Shown piece by piece: positions 10,101 to 20,643 of a stretch of 64,000 nucleotides of DNA (the stretch's first letter is position 1; the number at the start of each line of letters is the position of its first letter). The notes under the pieces are model-generated. The model saw only the letters and a list, made by a program, of their open reading frames with translations. It was not told where the DNA came from and did no database searches. Made by a program: the position numbers and the translations under genes. The stretch comes from Terriglobia bacterium (GTDB lineage Bacteria; Acidobacteriota; Terriglobia; Bryobacterales; Bryobacteraceae): NCBI GenBank assembly GCA_020073615.1, contig JAIQEX010000012.1, positions 1-64,000 on the forward strand, written 5' to 3'.

Positions 10101-10242
10101 TGATCGTGGGCGGTCCGGTAGGGCTCCAATTGTTGGCGCCGTCCCAAGTTCCGGTACCACCGAGCCAAACGTACTGGATGCTGCTGCCCCAAGCCAGGCT
10201 GGCGGTCCAGAGGACGAATAGAGTAACGACAAAGCGCTTCAT
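7123..10242 (-). CDS. Large PEP-CTERM, autotransporter-passenger-like surface protein with internal repeats
   Basis: Signal peptide; Gly/Asn/Thr-rich beta-helix repeats; C-terminus VPEPATYFLIAAGLLVGGYQWRKMRRTR is a canonical PEP-CTERM signal. Confidence 0.9.
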   Translation of the reverse strand: MKRFVVTLFVLWTASLAWGSSIQYVWLGGTGTWDGANNWSPTGPPTITAYGDVVTAYTSGTITVRESGMTGMGPAVNVLNNSGVISLVKEGTGGNVPTLIVTSSLINSNQINITDGFLEVGNNVNVPPWMDPVTGITASGGGTINLTGGRLLITSPLTLSAQTIQGNGSGIVTCNGLAGLCLITAGSMMQANGGGLVVSGATIDATGSVLQAVNGGTLQLGGGHWSYGATNVNGGAIQAQNGSTVLLGYTNPGDYDAAGAITGSILSTVGSGVIQASEGMVLNGITNQGNLQVVTVPGVLQGNNAVLANTINNTGTITLASGNLGLNLQMFVPGAATLTGGGTVNMGGYNISGYTPNGAPGTLTNAANLIQGAGSITAIVLNNQSMIDANTSGGTLMINDATVNNTGTLQASNGGTLQLGGGAATSVSGGVIQALGGSTVMMSNGVTINGSTLNTSDTGQINAGAAVLNGITNNGNLRVVGPGTTVLANTINNTGAITLAGGNIGLNLQMFVPGNATLTGGGTVNMGGGSISGYTPNGAPGTLTTDNHIQGAGSLSAIVLNNQAGGVIDANTGGQTLAIYDATVNNTGTLQASNGGTLQLGGGATTSVNGGLIQALNGSTVALSGGLTVTGSTLNTSDTGQIDAGPVVLNGIANLGNLRTVGGGNTVLAGTIDNVGTITMAGGNIGLNLQMFVPGSATLTGGGTINMAGGLIDGYTPNGAPGSLTNIDNTIQGSGNITAHLTNLGTVRAGAGEVLSIGDLANYSGGTLTGGTYDMVGIIGIAGPIVNNAATIILDGTSSSLVYGAIDALASTFIDNRAGGTFELLNGRNFTTAGDLSNEGAIDVGAGSTLDVTGTFNNTGSLNVSGTLVAGTVDVGSGQQLKGSGIIDGNVVVSGETDPGNSPGTLTINGNFTQTMGSFMNIELGGPGLGQFDQLNVNGDISLAGTLAILLYGGYAPAGGTTFDILNWTGVRTGSFDAITFPTLASGYSFLSLWGDKSLTLEVLYQGGGNTVPEPATYFLIAAGLLVGGYQWRKMRRTR
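8050..9310. repeat. Intragenic long repeats of about 540 bp (ggggacgaacat anchor at 8161, 8704, 9244)
   Basis: Same block (ccggggacgaacatYtggagattcaRtccga...) recurs at 543 and 540 bp spacing, corresponding to 181 and 180 aa. Confidence 0.85.
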
Positions 10243-10438
10243 CGAAAAACTCCTTTACCTGCGTTGAACTCGATCCACTGTAACCGCGATTGTGTGCGCC
10301 ACGGCCGCTAAAAGGTGTATTTAACATGCTAAACTCCTGTTACTTCAACCCCTTGCAATCCTGCAAAAAGCGGAGTACATTCAGGACATCGGCATCCCGT
10401 TTAAGGTCGCGGCGCCGGCTCGAGGATCGACGCTGGGC

Positions 10439-12250
10439 GTGGGGGTGGACTCCCGCGAGGTTCGCGAACACCTCGAAAAGATCCTGGCATCGCCGGCGTT
10501 TGCCGGTGCTCCGCGGGTGCAGCAATTTCTGCGTTTCGTGGTGGAAGAGGCCCTGGAAGGCCGGGCGGGCGAGATCAAGGAGAGCGTGGTGGCGATGCAA
10601 GTTTTTGGCCGCCGCGGCGACTTCGATTCGCACAGCGACTCGGTGGTGCGGGTGCACGCCACGCATTTGCGGAGGCGGCTGCGCGAGTATTACCGGAGCG
10701 AGGGCGAGGGCGATGCCCTGATCGTCGAACTTCTGCCGGGCGCATATGTGCCCTCCTTCCGGCCCGCGGCCGCCGCGCCCATCGCCGCCGCGGGTTGGAG
10801 ACCAAGATGGCTGTTGCCGGTAGCAGTGCCGGCCACCCTCGCCGCGGCCCTCGCGCTGGGGGCATTCGTCTGGGTGGCGAGGAGCGGTCCCACGTCAATC
10901 GCGGTGCTGCCCTTCACCTCCCTCGATGCCACGCCGGACAGCGAGTATCTGGCGGAGGGCATTGCGGAGGATCTGATGACTTCGCTGGCCCGGATGCCAG
11001 GGCTGAGGGTGGTGGCGCGCACTTCGGCCTTCCAGTTTCGCGACAGGAATATCAGCGCCCGTACGGTGGGCCGCGACCTGGGGGCGAGCGTCCTGCTCGA
11101 AGGGAGCATCCGGGGGAACCGCAATCACCTGAAGATCGCCGCGCAACTGGTGAACGCGGCCAGCGGATTCGACCTCTGGTCGGAAAGCTGGGAAGGAGCG
11201 GTGGGCGACGCGCCGCTGTTCGAGGAGCAGATTGTCCGGGCCGTAAGCCAGGAGTTGGGGAAGGCGCCCGCCAAGCGGGCAGCATCGGCAGCGGCAACCG
11301 CGGCGCGTCCGCCCCTACCCGGCGCCCAGGAAGCCTACTGGCGGGGAAGATACCTGTTGAGCAAGGGCCACGCAACGCGGGCCGACAGCATCAAGTTTCT
11401 GGAGGAGGCGGCGCGGGCGGATCCCCAGTATGCGCCGGCCTGGGCGGGCTTGACCAGCGCTTACGCCACCCTGGCTTTCCACATGCAAGGGGACGTCGGC
11501 GAATTAATTGCCAAGACCAGGAACGCGGGCGGGCGGGCACTGCAGCTCGATCCGGATTCGGCCGAAGCGCTGGCGTCGCTGGCGGTGTTGAGCTATGCCT
11601 TCGACCACGATTGGGCGAGCGCGGAGCGGGATTTCGAGCGCGCCCTAACGCTCAATCCGAGCTATGCCCGCGGCCACCTGCAGTACGCCATGGGGTTGAT
11701 TACGCGCGCGCGGTTCGAGGCCGCGATCGCGCACATCCGCCAGGCGCGGGTGCTGGACCCGCTCTCGTACGCGATTGGCAACGATCTGGCGGTGGCCCTG
11801 GAATGCGCCGGCCGCTACGAGGAATCGATCGCCACCGCGCGGCAGACGCTCCGTAGCGATCCCAAGTTCGCGTACGCGCACGTGCCGCTGGGTTCGGTGC
11901 TGGCCTTGCAGGGCAACCCGGCGGCCGGCATCGCGGAAATCGAACTGTCGGTTCAGGCCCTGGGCCGCGACGCGTGGATTCTGGGCCCGCTGGGTTACGC
12001 GCTGGCGCGCGCCGGCAGGAAGGCGGAGGCGGAGAGCATCGCCCGGGAGATCGAACCGGCGGGGGATGGCGGGGTGGATCTCGCCCGCGTCTACGCCGGC
12101 CTGGGCGACCACCCGCGCGCCCTCGATGCCCTGGAGCGCGCCTATACGCAGCGCATCGTGGACGTCAACTTCATGGCCGTGGACCCCATGTTTGCCGGCC
12201 TGCGCGGGGAGCCCCGCTTTCTGGCGCTGAAGCGCCGCATGGGGTTGTAA
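10439..12250 (+). CDS. Transmembrane TolB/FlgO-like plus TPR protein with N-terminal regulatory domain
   Basis: [49 protein letters not shown] helix [25 protein letters not shown]-like C-terminal half. Confidence 0.8.
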   Translation: MGVDSREVREHLEKILASPAFAGAPRVQQFLRFVVEEALEGRAGEIKESVVAMQVFGRRGDFDSHSDSVVRVHATHLRRRLREYYRSEGEGDALIVELLPGAYVPSFRPAAAAPIAAAGWRPRWLLPVAVPATLAAALALGAFVWVARSGPTSIAVLPFTSLDATPDSEYLAEGIAEDLMTSLARMPGLRVVARTSAFQFRDRNISARTVGRDLGASVLLEGSIRGNRNHLKIAAQLVNAASGFDLWSESWEGAVGDAPLFEEQIVRAVSQELGKAPAKRAASAAATAARPPLPGAQEAYWRGRYLLSKGHATRADSIKFLEEAARADPQYAPAWAGLTSAYATLAFHMQGDVGELIAKTRNAGGRALQLDPDSAEALASLAVLSYAFDHDWASAERDFERALTLNPSYARGHLQYAMGLITRARFEAAIAHIRQARVLDPLSYAIGNDLAVALECAGRYEESIATARQTLRSDPKFAYAHVPLGSVLALQGNPAAGIAEIELSVQALGRDAWILGPLGYALARAGRKAEAESIAREIEPAGDGGVDLARVYAGLGDHPRALDALERAYTQRIVDVNFMAVDPMFAGLRGEPRFLALKRRMGL

Positions 12251-12311
12251 GCTCGCGCGTCGCCGGCGCCCCTGCGCCCTCGGGTCCATAATAAGCTCAG
12301 AGGGTAAGAGG

Positions 12312-14660
12312 ATGCGCCACCTGTTGCAGGACCTCCGTTATGCCATGCGGATGCTGGGGCGGGCGCCGGGCTTCACGATCGTCGCCGTTTTGTCGCTGGC
12401 GCTTGGCATCGGCGCCAACACAGCGATCTTCAGCCTGGTTTACGCGGTACTCTTGAAGCCTTTGCCGTTTCGCGAGCCGGCGCGGCTGATCACTACCTGG
12501 GACAGCTATTTACCGCTCTTCCCGAAGCTGGGCGTCTCGCCGCCGGAGCTGGAGAGCTGCGAGCGGCAAACGGACCTCTTTGAGCAGACCGCCTGGTATC
12601 GCTACGTGCCCAAAGACTTCAACCTGGTCGGGCCCGGGGCGGCGGCGGTGGAACTTCACGCGACGATCGTCTCCCCCGGCCTGCTGCCGTTGCTGGGCGC
12701 CGCCCCTGCTCTGGGCCGCGCCTTCTCCGCAAGCGGCTCGCCGCAAACGGTCCTGCTGAACGATCGCTTGTGGAAGAGCCGCTTCGGCGGTAGCCGGGCG
12801 ATCATCGGCCAGTCAATCCGCCTGGAGGACCGGGAATTCACTATCGCCGGGGTGATGCCGCCGGAGTTTCAGTTTCCGAAATCGACGGACATCTGGCTGC
12901 CGCCGGGAACGCTGATGGGCGATGAGCTGACCAACCCGGTGCGGCACGCTTTTGGGTTTATTGCGCGGCTCCGCCCCGGCGTGACAGCACAGCAGGCGAG
13001 CGTGCGCCTGGAGACGGCCTTCCGTCGGCTGGCCGCGGAGCACCCCAAGACCAGCGCCGGTTTTGGGGTGCGGATCTCGGGGCTGCAGGAAGACCTGACG
13101 CGCGACTCGCGGCCGGCTTTGCTGTTGTTGCTGGGGGCGGTCGCCCTGGTGTTGCTGATTGCCTGTGGCAACGTGGCCAACCTGTTGTTATCGCGCGGCA
13201 GCAGCCGAAGGAAGGAGATCGCCATACGGACGGCTCTGGGGGCCAGCGCGGGGCGGCTGATCCGGCAGTTGCTCACGGAGAGCATCCTTCTTGCCGCGGT
13301 GGGCGGAGGGGCGGGTTTGGCGCTCGCGGCGTGGAGCCTGGCGGTGTTCTCGCCCATTCCGGCCCCGCTCGATTCCACGGTCCTGTGGTACCTGCTGGCG
13401 GTTTCCCTGGCCACCGGCATGGTGTTCGGGCTGGCGCCCGCGCTTCAGGCCCGGAAAATCGATCCGATTTCGGCCATCAAGACGGGGCCGGCGGGAAGCG
13501 GACAATCCTCGATGGCGCGGGGCGCGGTGGTGGTTCTGGAATTCGCCTTCGCCCTGATGGTGGTGATCGGGGCGGGCATTCTCGGGCGGAGCTTGCTCTG
13601 GCTGCTGCATGTGGACGGCGGCTTCAGCCCACACGGGGTGCTCACCCTGCGGATTTCGCCGCCGCCCGCGGGGGACGCGGATGCCCTGTTCAGGCGGATC
13701 GCGGGACGACTTCGGCCGCTTCCGGGCATCGAATCCGTGGCCGCGGCGAATACGCTGCCGCTCATCGCCAACCGCGCGAGCGCGCTGCGTTTCCACGTTC
13801 CGGGAAGCCCCCTGATCAACCCCGATGCCCTGCCGGTGGCGCAATTCCGGGCGGTGAGTCCGGAGTACTTCGGCGCCCTGCGAATTCCACTTCGCTCGGG
13901 CCGTGTGTTCGACGAGCGCGATCTGAACCAACCGGTGGCGATCATCAACGTGGGCATGGCGCGGCGCTTCTGGCCGGGCAGGGACCCGGTGGGGATAAAG
14001 TTCGTGACCGGACCGTGGGGACCGAACCCCAACTGGTCCACGATTATCGGCGTGGCAGGCGATGTCAAGCAGTTTGGCCTCGATTCGGAATCGAGCATGG
14101 ACGTGTACTTTCCGAGTCTCGCGGGGCGGTACCTGATATTGCGGACCGCGGGCGAACCGGGATCGCTGGCCGCGGCCGTGGAGCGGGAGATCCAGGCCAG
14201 CGATCGAGGGCTGGCGATATCGGAGGTACGCACGATGGATCAGATCTCAGACGAATCGACCTATTCGCGCCGATGGACGACGGGGCTGCTGGCCGGGTTT
14301 GCCGGCATGGCGCTGGTTCTGGCACTGGTAGGAATCTACGGCGTGACGTCATGGGCCGTAGCGCAGCGCACGCGCGAGATCGGCATCCGCATGGCACTGG
14401 GCGCGGACCGGGGGCAGGTTCTGCGAATGGTGCTGCGTTACGGAGCCAGGCTATGTGGCGCGGGCCTGGCGATCGGGCTGGGGGGAGCGCTGGCGCTGCG
14501 CCGCGTCCTTTCCAGCCTGGCGTTCGGCGTGAGCACGGCCGATCCGGCGATTTACGGGGGCGCCGTCCTGCTGCTGGTGGTGGCGGCGCTGCTGGCGTGC
14601 TATCTGCCGGCCCGCCGGGCGAGCCGGGTGGCCCCGTTGGCCGCGTTGCGCTGGGAGTGA
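12312..14660 (+). CDS. MacB/FtsX-type permease, ADOP-like
   Basis: [50 protein letters not shown] and C-terminal [18 protein letters not shown]. Confidence 0.92.
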   Translation: MRHLLQDLRYAMRMLGRAPGFTIVAVLSLALGIGANTAIFSLVYAVLLKPLPFREPARLITTWDSYLPLFPKLGVSPPELESCERQTDLFEQTAWYRYVPKDFNLVGPGAAAVELHATIVSPGLLPLLGAAPALGRAFSASGSPQTVLLNDRLWKSRFGGSRAIIGQSIRLEDREFTIAGVMPPEFQFPKSTDIWLPPGTLMGDELTNPVRHAFGFIARLRPGVTAQQASVRLETAFRRLAAEHPKTSAGFGVRISGLQEDLTRDSRPALLLLLGAVALVLLIACGNVANLLLSRGSSRRKEIAIRTALGASAGRLIRQLLTESILLAAVGGGAGLALAAWSLAVFSPIPAPLDSTVLWYLLAVSLATGMVFGLAPALQARKIDPISAIKTGPAGSGQSSMARGAVVVLEFAFALMVVIGAGILGRSLLWLLHVDGGFSPHGVLTLRISPPPAGDADALFRRIAGRLRPLPGIESVAAANTLPLIANRASALRFHVPGSPLINPDALPVAQFRAVSPEYFGALRIPLRSGRVFDERDLNQPVAIINVGMARRFWPGRDPVGIKFVTGPWGPNPNWSTIIGVAGDVKQFGLDSESSMDVYFPSLAGRYLILRTAGEPGSLAAAVEREIQASDRGLAISEVRTMDQISDESTYSRRWTTGLLAGFAGMALVLALVGIYGVTSWAVAQRTREIGIRMALGADRGQVLRMVLRYGARLCGAGLAIGLGGALALRRVLSSLAFGVSTADPAIYGGAVLLLVVAALLACYLPARRASRVAPLAALRWE

Positions 14661-14680
14661 TTGGCGCGGGTGGCGGCTGA

Positions 14681-16486
14681 CTATTTGACGGCCAGGGTGA
14701 CGTTCTGCGTGGTGGTGGCGGCTCCCGCTCCGGTTCCCACGGTAACCACTACGGGCACACTTCCGGGTTTGGCTGTGTCCGGGACCACGGCGTTGATTTG
14801 CATGAGCCCGGGAATGGACCCGATTGGGGCCTGCGCCGTGGCCACGGCTCCGGCGCCGTCAATGGTGACGCTCACCGCCAACACGGGGGTAACTTTGCCG
14901 CTGATCAGGTTGGCCTCGGTCGCCCCGGTAGTACAGTCGCTGACAATGGCGTCGGAGGCGTCGAGGATGGGGACGCAACTGGTGGCGCCGTAGCCGGTGA
15001 GATAGAGCACCACGGTGGAGCCCTTGGTGGCCTGGGTGGACGCGCCATTGACGATATAGTCGCCGGTGGCCGCATTGAAATTCAGGAAAGCGCCCTGGCC
15101 GCTTCCGGTGGCATTCATGGTGAAGATGCCAGGGTTGGCGTCGACCTTCTTAACCGGGAAGGCTGCCGAGGCAGCCGAGTTGTAGGTGACCACCACATCC
15201 ACCTGGCTGCCGCTGGTCGAAGGAGTGGTGAAAGGCACAATGCAGCTCACCTGGTCGGCACTGGTATACACCAAAGGCGCATCCACCCCGTCGATGGTAA
15301 CGGAAGTCCCGGTGACGCCGGACGGCAAAGAGGTGGCAATGGGATCGGTACCGGACAGGGTGAGCAGATTGGCGGGCCCCAGGCCCAGGCCATAAATCGT
15401 AATGATCTCGCCCGGCGAGACACTCCCCAGCGCGTAACTGGCGGCATCGGTCACGGCCAGGATTTCCGGGTCCGAAATAACGGTGAAATCGAGGGTGCCG
15501 GAATCTCCAGTCGCGGTAGGCGTTTTGACCATGATGGGCAGGATTCCCTTGGCCGTCATCTGCGCCGCCGGCATGGTCACCAGCATGCTGGTCGGGCTGA
15601 TCACGATGCTGGTCAGCTTGAGGGTGCCGATGTACGCGCTCGAAGTAATCGCCGCGGTGCCATAGAAATTCGTGCCCGTAATGGTCACGTAGGTGGCGGG
15701 CGAATTGATCAGACCCTCGTGCGGCCACAGGGCGGTGATGGTGGGCACTCCTGGGGTGATGATCAGGGTCACCGCGACGGTGATCGGCCTGGTGGCGGTG
15801 GTCGAGGGCGTGAATTTGATGGAGGCGTTATAGGTACCCGGGCCGAGAGTGGCGGGATTGACGCTCACCATGACGGTCAACGGGGTTCCCGTCAGCGCGA
15901 TGCCGCTCGACGGCGCAGCCTTCAACCAGACGCCGCCGGTAATGGTGGTGGCGATGGAAACGGCCCCGCCGCTCGCGGTCAGGACAATCGGCTGGGGCGC
16001 CGGATTGACCAACGCGTCGGCTACGAACGCGAACGACAGGGCGGCGGTGCTGGCAATCACCGTGGCCGGAGCGTCGCTGATCTCCAGGGTCACGTTAAAG
16101 GTGACCGATTGTGAGGTCGTGGCCGTGGGCGCCTTCACGACAATGGCGCCGCTGTAACTCCCGGAGGCCATGTTGGTGGGGTTGACATAAACTTTGATGG
16201 TGGCCGGCGTGGTTCCGGAATTGGCGGAGACGCTGAGCCATGGCTGGGCAATGGGCGAAATGGTAAAGGCCAGGGCAGCGCCGGTGCTCTTGATCTGCAG
16301 GGACTGGTTGGCGGGTGGCGCAGCTCCGGGTATGGCCTGGTATTTGAAATCCAGTGTGGCAGGCAAAAAGGAGATATCGTTCGTGGTAGCGAGGGCAAGA
16401 TTCGCGAGCTGGAGAACCAGAATCGCGAACAGGGAAACGTGGCGGAGCTTTGCTACCCGCCGGTATAAGCAGCTCATGATTGTCAT
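14681..16486 (-). CDS. Secreted Ig-like/IPT-TIG repeat protein with Solibacter-type C-terminal domain
   Basis: AVTDAASYALGSVSPGEIITIYGLGLGPANL...VSCIVPF...DANPGIFTMNATGSGQGAFLN...VVLYLTGYG. Confidence 0.85.
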   Translation of the reverse strand: MTIMSCLYRRVAKLRHVSLFAILVLQLANLALATTNDISFLPATLDFKYQAIPGAAPPANQSLQIKSTGAALAFTISPIAQPWLSVSANSGTTPATIKVYVNPTNMASGSYSGAIVVKAPTATTSQSVTFNVTLEISDAPATVIASTAALSFAFVADALVNPAPQPIVLTASGGAVSIATTITGGVWLKAAPSSGIALTGTPLTVMVSVNPATLGPGTYNASIKFTPSTTATRPITVAVTLIITPGVPTITALWPHEGLINSPATYVTITGTNFYGTAAITSSAYIGTLKLTSIVISPTSMLVTMPAAQMTAKGILPIMVKTPTATGDSGTLDFTVISDPEILAVTDAASYALGSVSPGEIITIYGLGLGPANLLTLSGTDPIATSLPSGVTGTSVTIDGVDAPLVYTSADQVSCIVPFTTPSTSGSQVDVVVTYNSAASAAFPVKKVDANPGIFTMNATGSGQGAFLNFNAATGDYIVNGASTQATKGSTVVLYLTGYGATSCVPILDASDAIVSDCTTGATEANLISGKVTPVLAVSVTIDGAGAVATAQAPIGSIPGLMQINAVVPDTAKPGSVPVVVTVGTGAGAATTTQNVTLAVK

Positions 16487-16531
16487 ATCGGCGGTTACGC
16501 GGAAAACTGTAGGGCGGGGAGGCCTACCCCG

Positions 16532-19483
16532 TTAGAAATAAGGGTTCGTGCGCGGCACCCGCGGCTTCCGGGGGGCCGGAGTAGTGCCTTTGGCGGCGGG
16601 CCTGGTACTCTTGGCGGCGGCTTTCGGTATTGGGGCGGCCTTGGGTTTGGCGGCGGCTTTCTTGCGGGAGACCCCGAGACTGGTTTCCAGCACCTGTTCG
16701 AGCAGCTTCTTTTCCGACGGCAGCATGACTTTGGCGAAATCCGCGGGACGCGCGGCAGCCAGCTCGCGCATGCGGCGGAGCCACAGCAGGGATTCCCTGG
16801 CGGGGTGGTTCTCGACGGCGCCGAGAAGCTCCAGGCTTTTGTCGAAGTCGGGGATGGTGCGGTAACAGCGCAGCGCGTCGCGCGGGCTGGCGGCTTTCAG
16901 GTATTCCACGGCGGCTGCTTCCAGTTGGCCCAGTCCTTCGCGGCACTCGGCGATGAGCATCGGGCTGGCGTCCGACGCCTGCTCAAGGAGTTTGAGAGCC
17001 ATGCCGTGGGCTTTCATGCGCATCAATGACCGGATGGCCTTTTCGCGCATGCGGGCGGTGCGCGCGGCGGCGTCGAGCGGGCTGAACAGCGCATACTGGG
17101 ACGCGAGCATCTCCAGGACGAGATCGGGGGAGCGGTCGAGCTCATCTTCGAGCATCCGTAACCAGGCGGCGCTGCGCGGCTGGAGTTCGACCAGCAGCCA
17201 CCCCTCGACGTCCTTCTGGTGCGTCCGCAGCGCGGAGCCCAGGCGCAGCAGCGAGGGCGTTTTGTCGGTGGCGTAATCCCGCTCATAGGCGCCGATGACC
17301 TCGAGGAGGCCGGCGAGCCCCAGTTGCCCAGCCATGTGGGCGCTGCGCGCGGCTTCGCCGAACAGATCGATGCGCCCCATCTCGGCGGGCAGCGCGAGCT
17401 TGCGAAAGGCCATGGTGAAGGAGACCTGGCACAGGGTCTTATACGCCGACTGGCGGGCGGCCGGATCGGTGACGGAGAATTTACTGCCGGGCTCGCCCAG
17501 GAGCGCCACCGCCTGCCGGGCGCGGGACCAGGCCAGCGGGGGCCGGACCTCCAGAAACTGGCGCGCGTCGTTCTGGCAGAGGCGGACGCGCTCCTCGGCA
17601 TCGAGCGACTCCTCCTCCAGAGACTTGGCCAGCACCGCGGGGACCACCGGGTAAGCGCGTTCCCCGTCGGCGGACAGCATGTTCTGCGAGAGCTGCAGGA
17701 CGCGGTCGCTGGGATTGACGTCCAGCCAGTACAGGCGCTCGGAGGGGCGGCTCAGCACCACGCGAAGCTGGTCAATGGCCAGGCGCTTGCTGAGATCGTC
17801 CAATTCCAGGCCGCGCCCGCGGTCGCGCGCCTGGAAGACGCGATCGAGCCACAGGCCGGCATCCAGGATGCAGACCGACTGGAAATCGAGCCCCTTGGCT
17901 TCGAAGGTGGTCAGGACGCGGTCGCGCAGGGGCTCGGGCACGTAAGCCGGCACGGTGTCTCCCATGGTGATGATGGCCAGACCCTCGCGTTGGGAAAAGG
18001 TGTGCAGCAACTCGTCCAGCTCGGGCCCCCGCCGGGCGGCGCACAGGATCACCTGGTCGCCGGCGTTATCGTCGATCTCGGCGACGCCGGAGCCGCCGGG
18101 GCGCTCGTGCTTGGCAATCGCGCCGTAGAGATCCCAAACGCGGTTGACCAGGGTGGCAATGCGCTTGGGACTGCGCAGGTTGGTTTGCAGCTTGAACTCG
18201 ATGGGCGACGCCAGGCGGTAATGAATGAGATCCTGAAACCATCCCCATTCGAAATCGGTGGGCCGCACGGTCTGCGCTTCGTCTCCGGCCACCAGCAGAC
18301 AGGGATCGTGGCGGTTCTTCCCGGCCAGCTCGCAGAGGGCCAGGGCCTCGATGGGGGTGAGGTCCTGGGCTTCATCGAGGGCGATGCAATCGAAATCCGC
18401 CAGTACCCCGGCGCCTTGCGCGCGAATTCGGTGGACGGCGCGCCAGGCGAGGTCGAGCTCGCGAAAGAAGCGCTCCTCGAGGGGGCGGGCATCGCGCCGG
18501 CGCAAGGTTTCGGCGACCTCGACGGCGGCCTCGGCGGCCACGCGGCCGATGGAGCGCTCGCGCAGATCGCGATACTGCCGGGCGGAAATCCGCCGGTCCG
18601 GGAAACCGGGGAAACGGCCTACGGGGACGGGCAGGAGCGCGCCGACGAGGTGGGCGTGCATCTCGTCGTAGAGGGCCGCTTTTTCGTTCAGCCACGGCCC
18701 GAGGATGGTAGCAGAGAAGGCGGACACCTCTTTGACGAAGGCCTCGCGGGCCACGCGCAGCGGCTCGAAGGGGGTGTCGCTTTCCAGCACCTGGCGCAGG
18801 AGCTGCGCGAAGGTGGCGACGTGGAAGCGCTTGTGAGAAGGCACGAACTTGTCGAAGTGGTCGCGCGCCAGGGCCGCCAGCTCGGGCGAGTAGGTGATAT
18901 AAAGGATAGATTTGCGCCCCGCCTTATCGGCCGCGTGCCACAGGGCGGTGGTCTTGCCCGAACCGGGAAACCCCTTGATGATGCGCGTCTTCTGGCGGGC
19001 TTCGGCGAAGCGCGCCTGGGCCTGCGTCCAGGGCGCGGGCACGTAATCTTCCTGGCGCAGCTCCTGGACGCCGATGGGCAGGTAGTGCTCGGCGACGGAC
19101 TGGGGATGGAGCGGCCGGTGGTCGTCGTGGTGGCGGATGTCGCGCAGGAAGATGGCGCCCTCGGGGGCGGCGTCGAATTCCGGGCTGGCTTGCAGCGGCG
19201 CGGCGCCTCTGGGGGCCCACCAGGCATAGAAATGATTGCCATGGTTGCCGCCCAGGGGCGAGCGGCGCCAACCGCGGTTCTCGCCCTGGGTGGCCTTGTA
19301 ATGCTGGCGGCGGACATCCACCCACAAGCGCTGCAACAGGAGCGCGGCGCGGCGGCCGACGGTGCTGTTGCGGTTCTCCTCCATGCGCTCGAGAAACTCC
19401 TGGTGGCAGAAAAGCGGGTTGCCCTCGCGGGGCGGAGCGGAATCTTCGTACAGGGTAGCCTGCTGTTCGATACGGCGTGCCAT
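16532..19483 (-). CDS. UvrD/Rep-like superfamily 1 helicase-type ATPase with helical-repeat C-terminus and basic Ala/Pro/Lys tail
   Basis: Walker A GFPGSGKTT; Walker B IALDEAQD; FEAKGLDFQSVCILDA; tail KKAAAKPKAAPIPKAAAKSTRPAAKGTTPAPRKPRVPRTNPYF. Confidence 0.8.
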   Translation of the reverse strand: MARRIEQQATLYEDSAPPREGNPLFCHQEFLERMEENRNSTVGRRAALLLQRLWVDVRRQHYKATQGENRGWRRSPLGGNHGNHFYAWWAPRGAAPLQASPEFDAAPEGAIFLRDIRHHDDHRPLHPQSVAEHYLPIGVQELRQEDYVPAPWTQAQARFAEARQKTRIIKGFPGSGKTTALWHAADKAGRKSILYITYSPELAALARDHFDKFVPSHKRFHVATFAQLLRQVLESDTPFEPLRVAREAFVKEVSAFSATILGPWLNEKAALYDEMHAHLVGALLPVPVGRFPGFPDRRISARQYRDLRERSIGRVAAEAAVEVAETLRRRDARPLEERFFRELDLAWRAVHRIRAQGAGVLADFDCIALDEAQDLTPIEALALCELAGKNRHDPCLLVAGDEAQTVRPTDFEWGWFQDLIHYRLASPIEFKLQTNLRSPKRIATLVNRVWDLYGAIAKHERPGGSGVAEIDDNAGDQVILCAARRGPELDELLHTFSQREGLAIITMGDTVPAYVPEPLRDRVLTTFEAKGLDFQSVCILDAGLWLDRVFQARDRGRGLELDDLSKRLAIDQLRVVLSRPSERLYWLDVNPSDRVLQLSQNMLSADGERAYPVVPAVLAKSLEEESLDAEERVRLCQNDARQFLEVRPPLAWSRARQAVALLGEPGSKFSVTDPAARQSAYKTLCQVSFTMAFRKLALPAEMGRIDLFGEAARSAHMAGQLGLAGLLEVIGAYERDYATDKTPSLLRLGSALRTHQKDVEGWLLVELQPRSAAWLRMLEDELDRSPDLVLEMLASQYALFSPLDAAARTARMREKAIRSLMRMKAHGMALKLLEQASDASPMLIAECREGLGQLEAAAVEYLKAASPRDALRCYRTIPDFDKSLELLGAVENHPARESLLWLRRMRELAAARPADFAKVMLPSEKKLLEQVLETSLGVSRKKAAAKPKAAPIPKAAAKSTRPAAKGTTPAPRKPRVPRTNPYF

Positions 19484-19562
19484 GGGGGTGTGAGCATTAC
19501 CAGTCTGGCACAGCGGCAGGGTTGGCGCGCGGCCAGCGCCGTCCGGCAGCAACCGCTATCAT

Positions 19563-19687
19563 ATGGAACCTGGCGCGTTTTCGATCAGCCTGGCGGCCAG
19601 GGATATCGAGGCTTCGCGGAGGTTCTACGAAAAGTTCGGCTTCCGGATCCTGACGGAAACACGATCCTGGTCGATCAGCACGTGTGA
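19563..19687 (+). pseudogene. Collapsed glyoxalase/VOC-family gene (N- and C-terminal ends only)
   Basis: MEPGAFSISLAARDIEASRRFYEKFGF followed after a junction and frame change by DPDGNTILVDQHV*. Confidence 0.65.
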
Positions 19688-19716
19688 GCAGCCGGGGCCG
19701 GCAGTTTCCCTGACGC

Positions 19717-20004
19717 CTACATGACCGCCAGCGCCGCCCTGCCGTGCTCCAGGGCCGCCGCCCGATGCTTGTTGCGCATGGCAGCCAGCATGGCGCGCAC
19801 GTGGGGAACTGCGTGGTTCAGCCGTTCGGCGTCCGGGTTGCGCTCCGGTCCCGCCTTGCCCCGCCCGTAGATGGGACGGGCGAGCCGCTCCATTTCCGAA
19901 CGGCATCCCTCACCCGATTCGATCTGGGCTTCCCATCCGCCCTCATCGGTTCCTTCCAGCCACGCCAGAATGCTCTTCAGTGAATCCTTTAAACCGTCGT
20001 ACAT
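19717..20004 (-). CDS. Hypothetical protein
   Basis: Complete 95-aa ORF, charged/helical. Confidence 0.45.
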   Translation of the reverse strand: MYDGLKDSLKSILAWLEGTDEGGWEAQIESGEGCRSEMERLARPIYGRGKAGPERNPDAERLNHAVPHVRAMLAAMRNKHRAAALEHGRAALAVM

Positions 20005-20250
20005 GATAGAGATTGTAACGTCTTCCGTTGGAGGCTAAAGAGGCCAACCAACCGGGAGAGCGCGAATCTCCGGCCAAGGCGGACCTGGGCGGCCCGCAAA
20101 TTGGCGGGCCTGGGCGTGGCCGGCCGCGACCTTCTGCCGAGCACCCATCGTCCCGGGTTAGGATTCCGGCGGAGCGAACGGGGGATGGCGGGGCCGGGCC
20201 TCGCGTTGCGGGCGGTCGCCGGCAACGCGCTTTTTGTCGCGTCAAGACCG

Positions 20251-20643
20251 TCAGCCGGTTCTGAGGGCTGTCGAGCCTCGAGGCGTCAGTAGGCCGAGAA
20301 CGATCGCGACAAGAAAGAGCGCCGACACGTCACCCCAAAGATGTCCGAGGTGTTCGGGATTTTGAAAAGATTGCGCGGCCATGATTCCACCGTGCACTAT
20401 GCTCGACCAGACGGTGAGCCAGATGAGGCTTCGGTGAGCCAGAGGATCGCGCGATGCGATCAACAGGAACACCCCAAGCGTGGCGTAGATCCCCAGAATC
20501 ATCCGCAGGTAATCCGATTGGCCGGCGTGCCAAACCCAGCCGGACGGCCAGACAATCGTGAGCGGATAGATCCCGATCAGGAAGATCAAACCGACCACCA
20601 CAAGCGCAATACGCAGATAGGTCACGCGATCGGTGTTTGACAT
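20251..20643 (-). CDS. Small four-TM membrane protein
   Basis: Four hydrophobic segments (YLRIALVVVGLIFLIGIYPL..., MILGIYATLGVFLLIA..., ALFLVAIVLGLL). Confidence 0.7.
   Translation of the reverse strand: MSNTDRVTYLRIALVVVGLIFLIGIYPLTIVWPSGWVWHAGQSDYLRMILGIYATLGVFLLIASRDPLAHRSLIWLTVWSSIVHGGIMAAQSFQNPEHLGHLWGDVSALFLVAIVLGLLTPRGSTALRTG

Noticed and set aside
17219-19687. 822-aa + strand ORF
   Set aside because: Antisense shadow of the UvrD-like helicase, low-complexity Ala/Gly/Arg composition.
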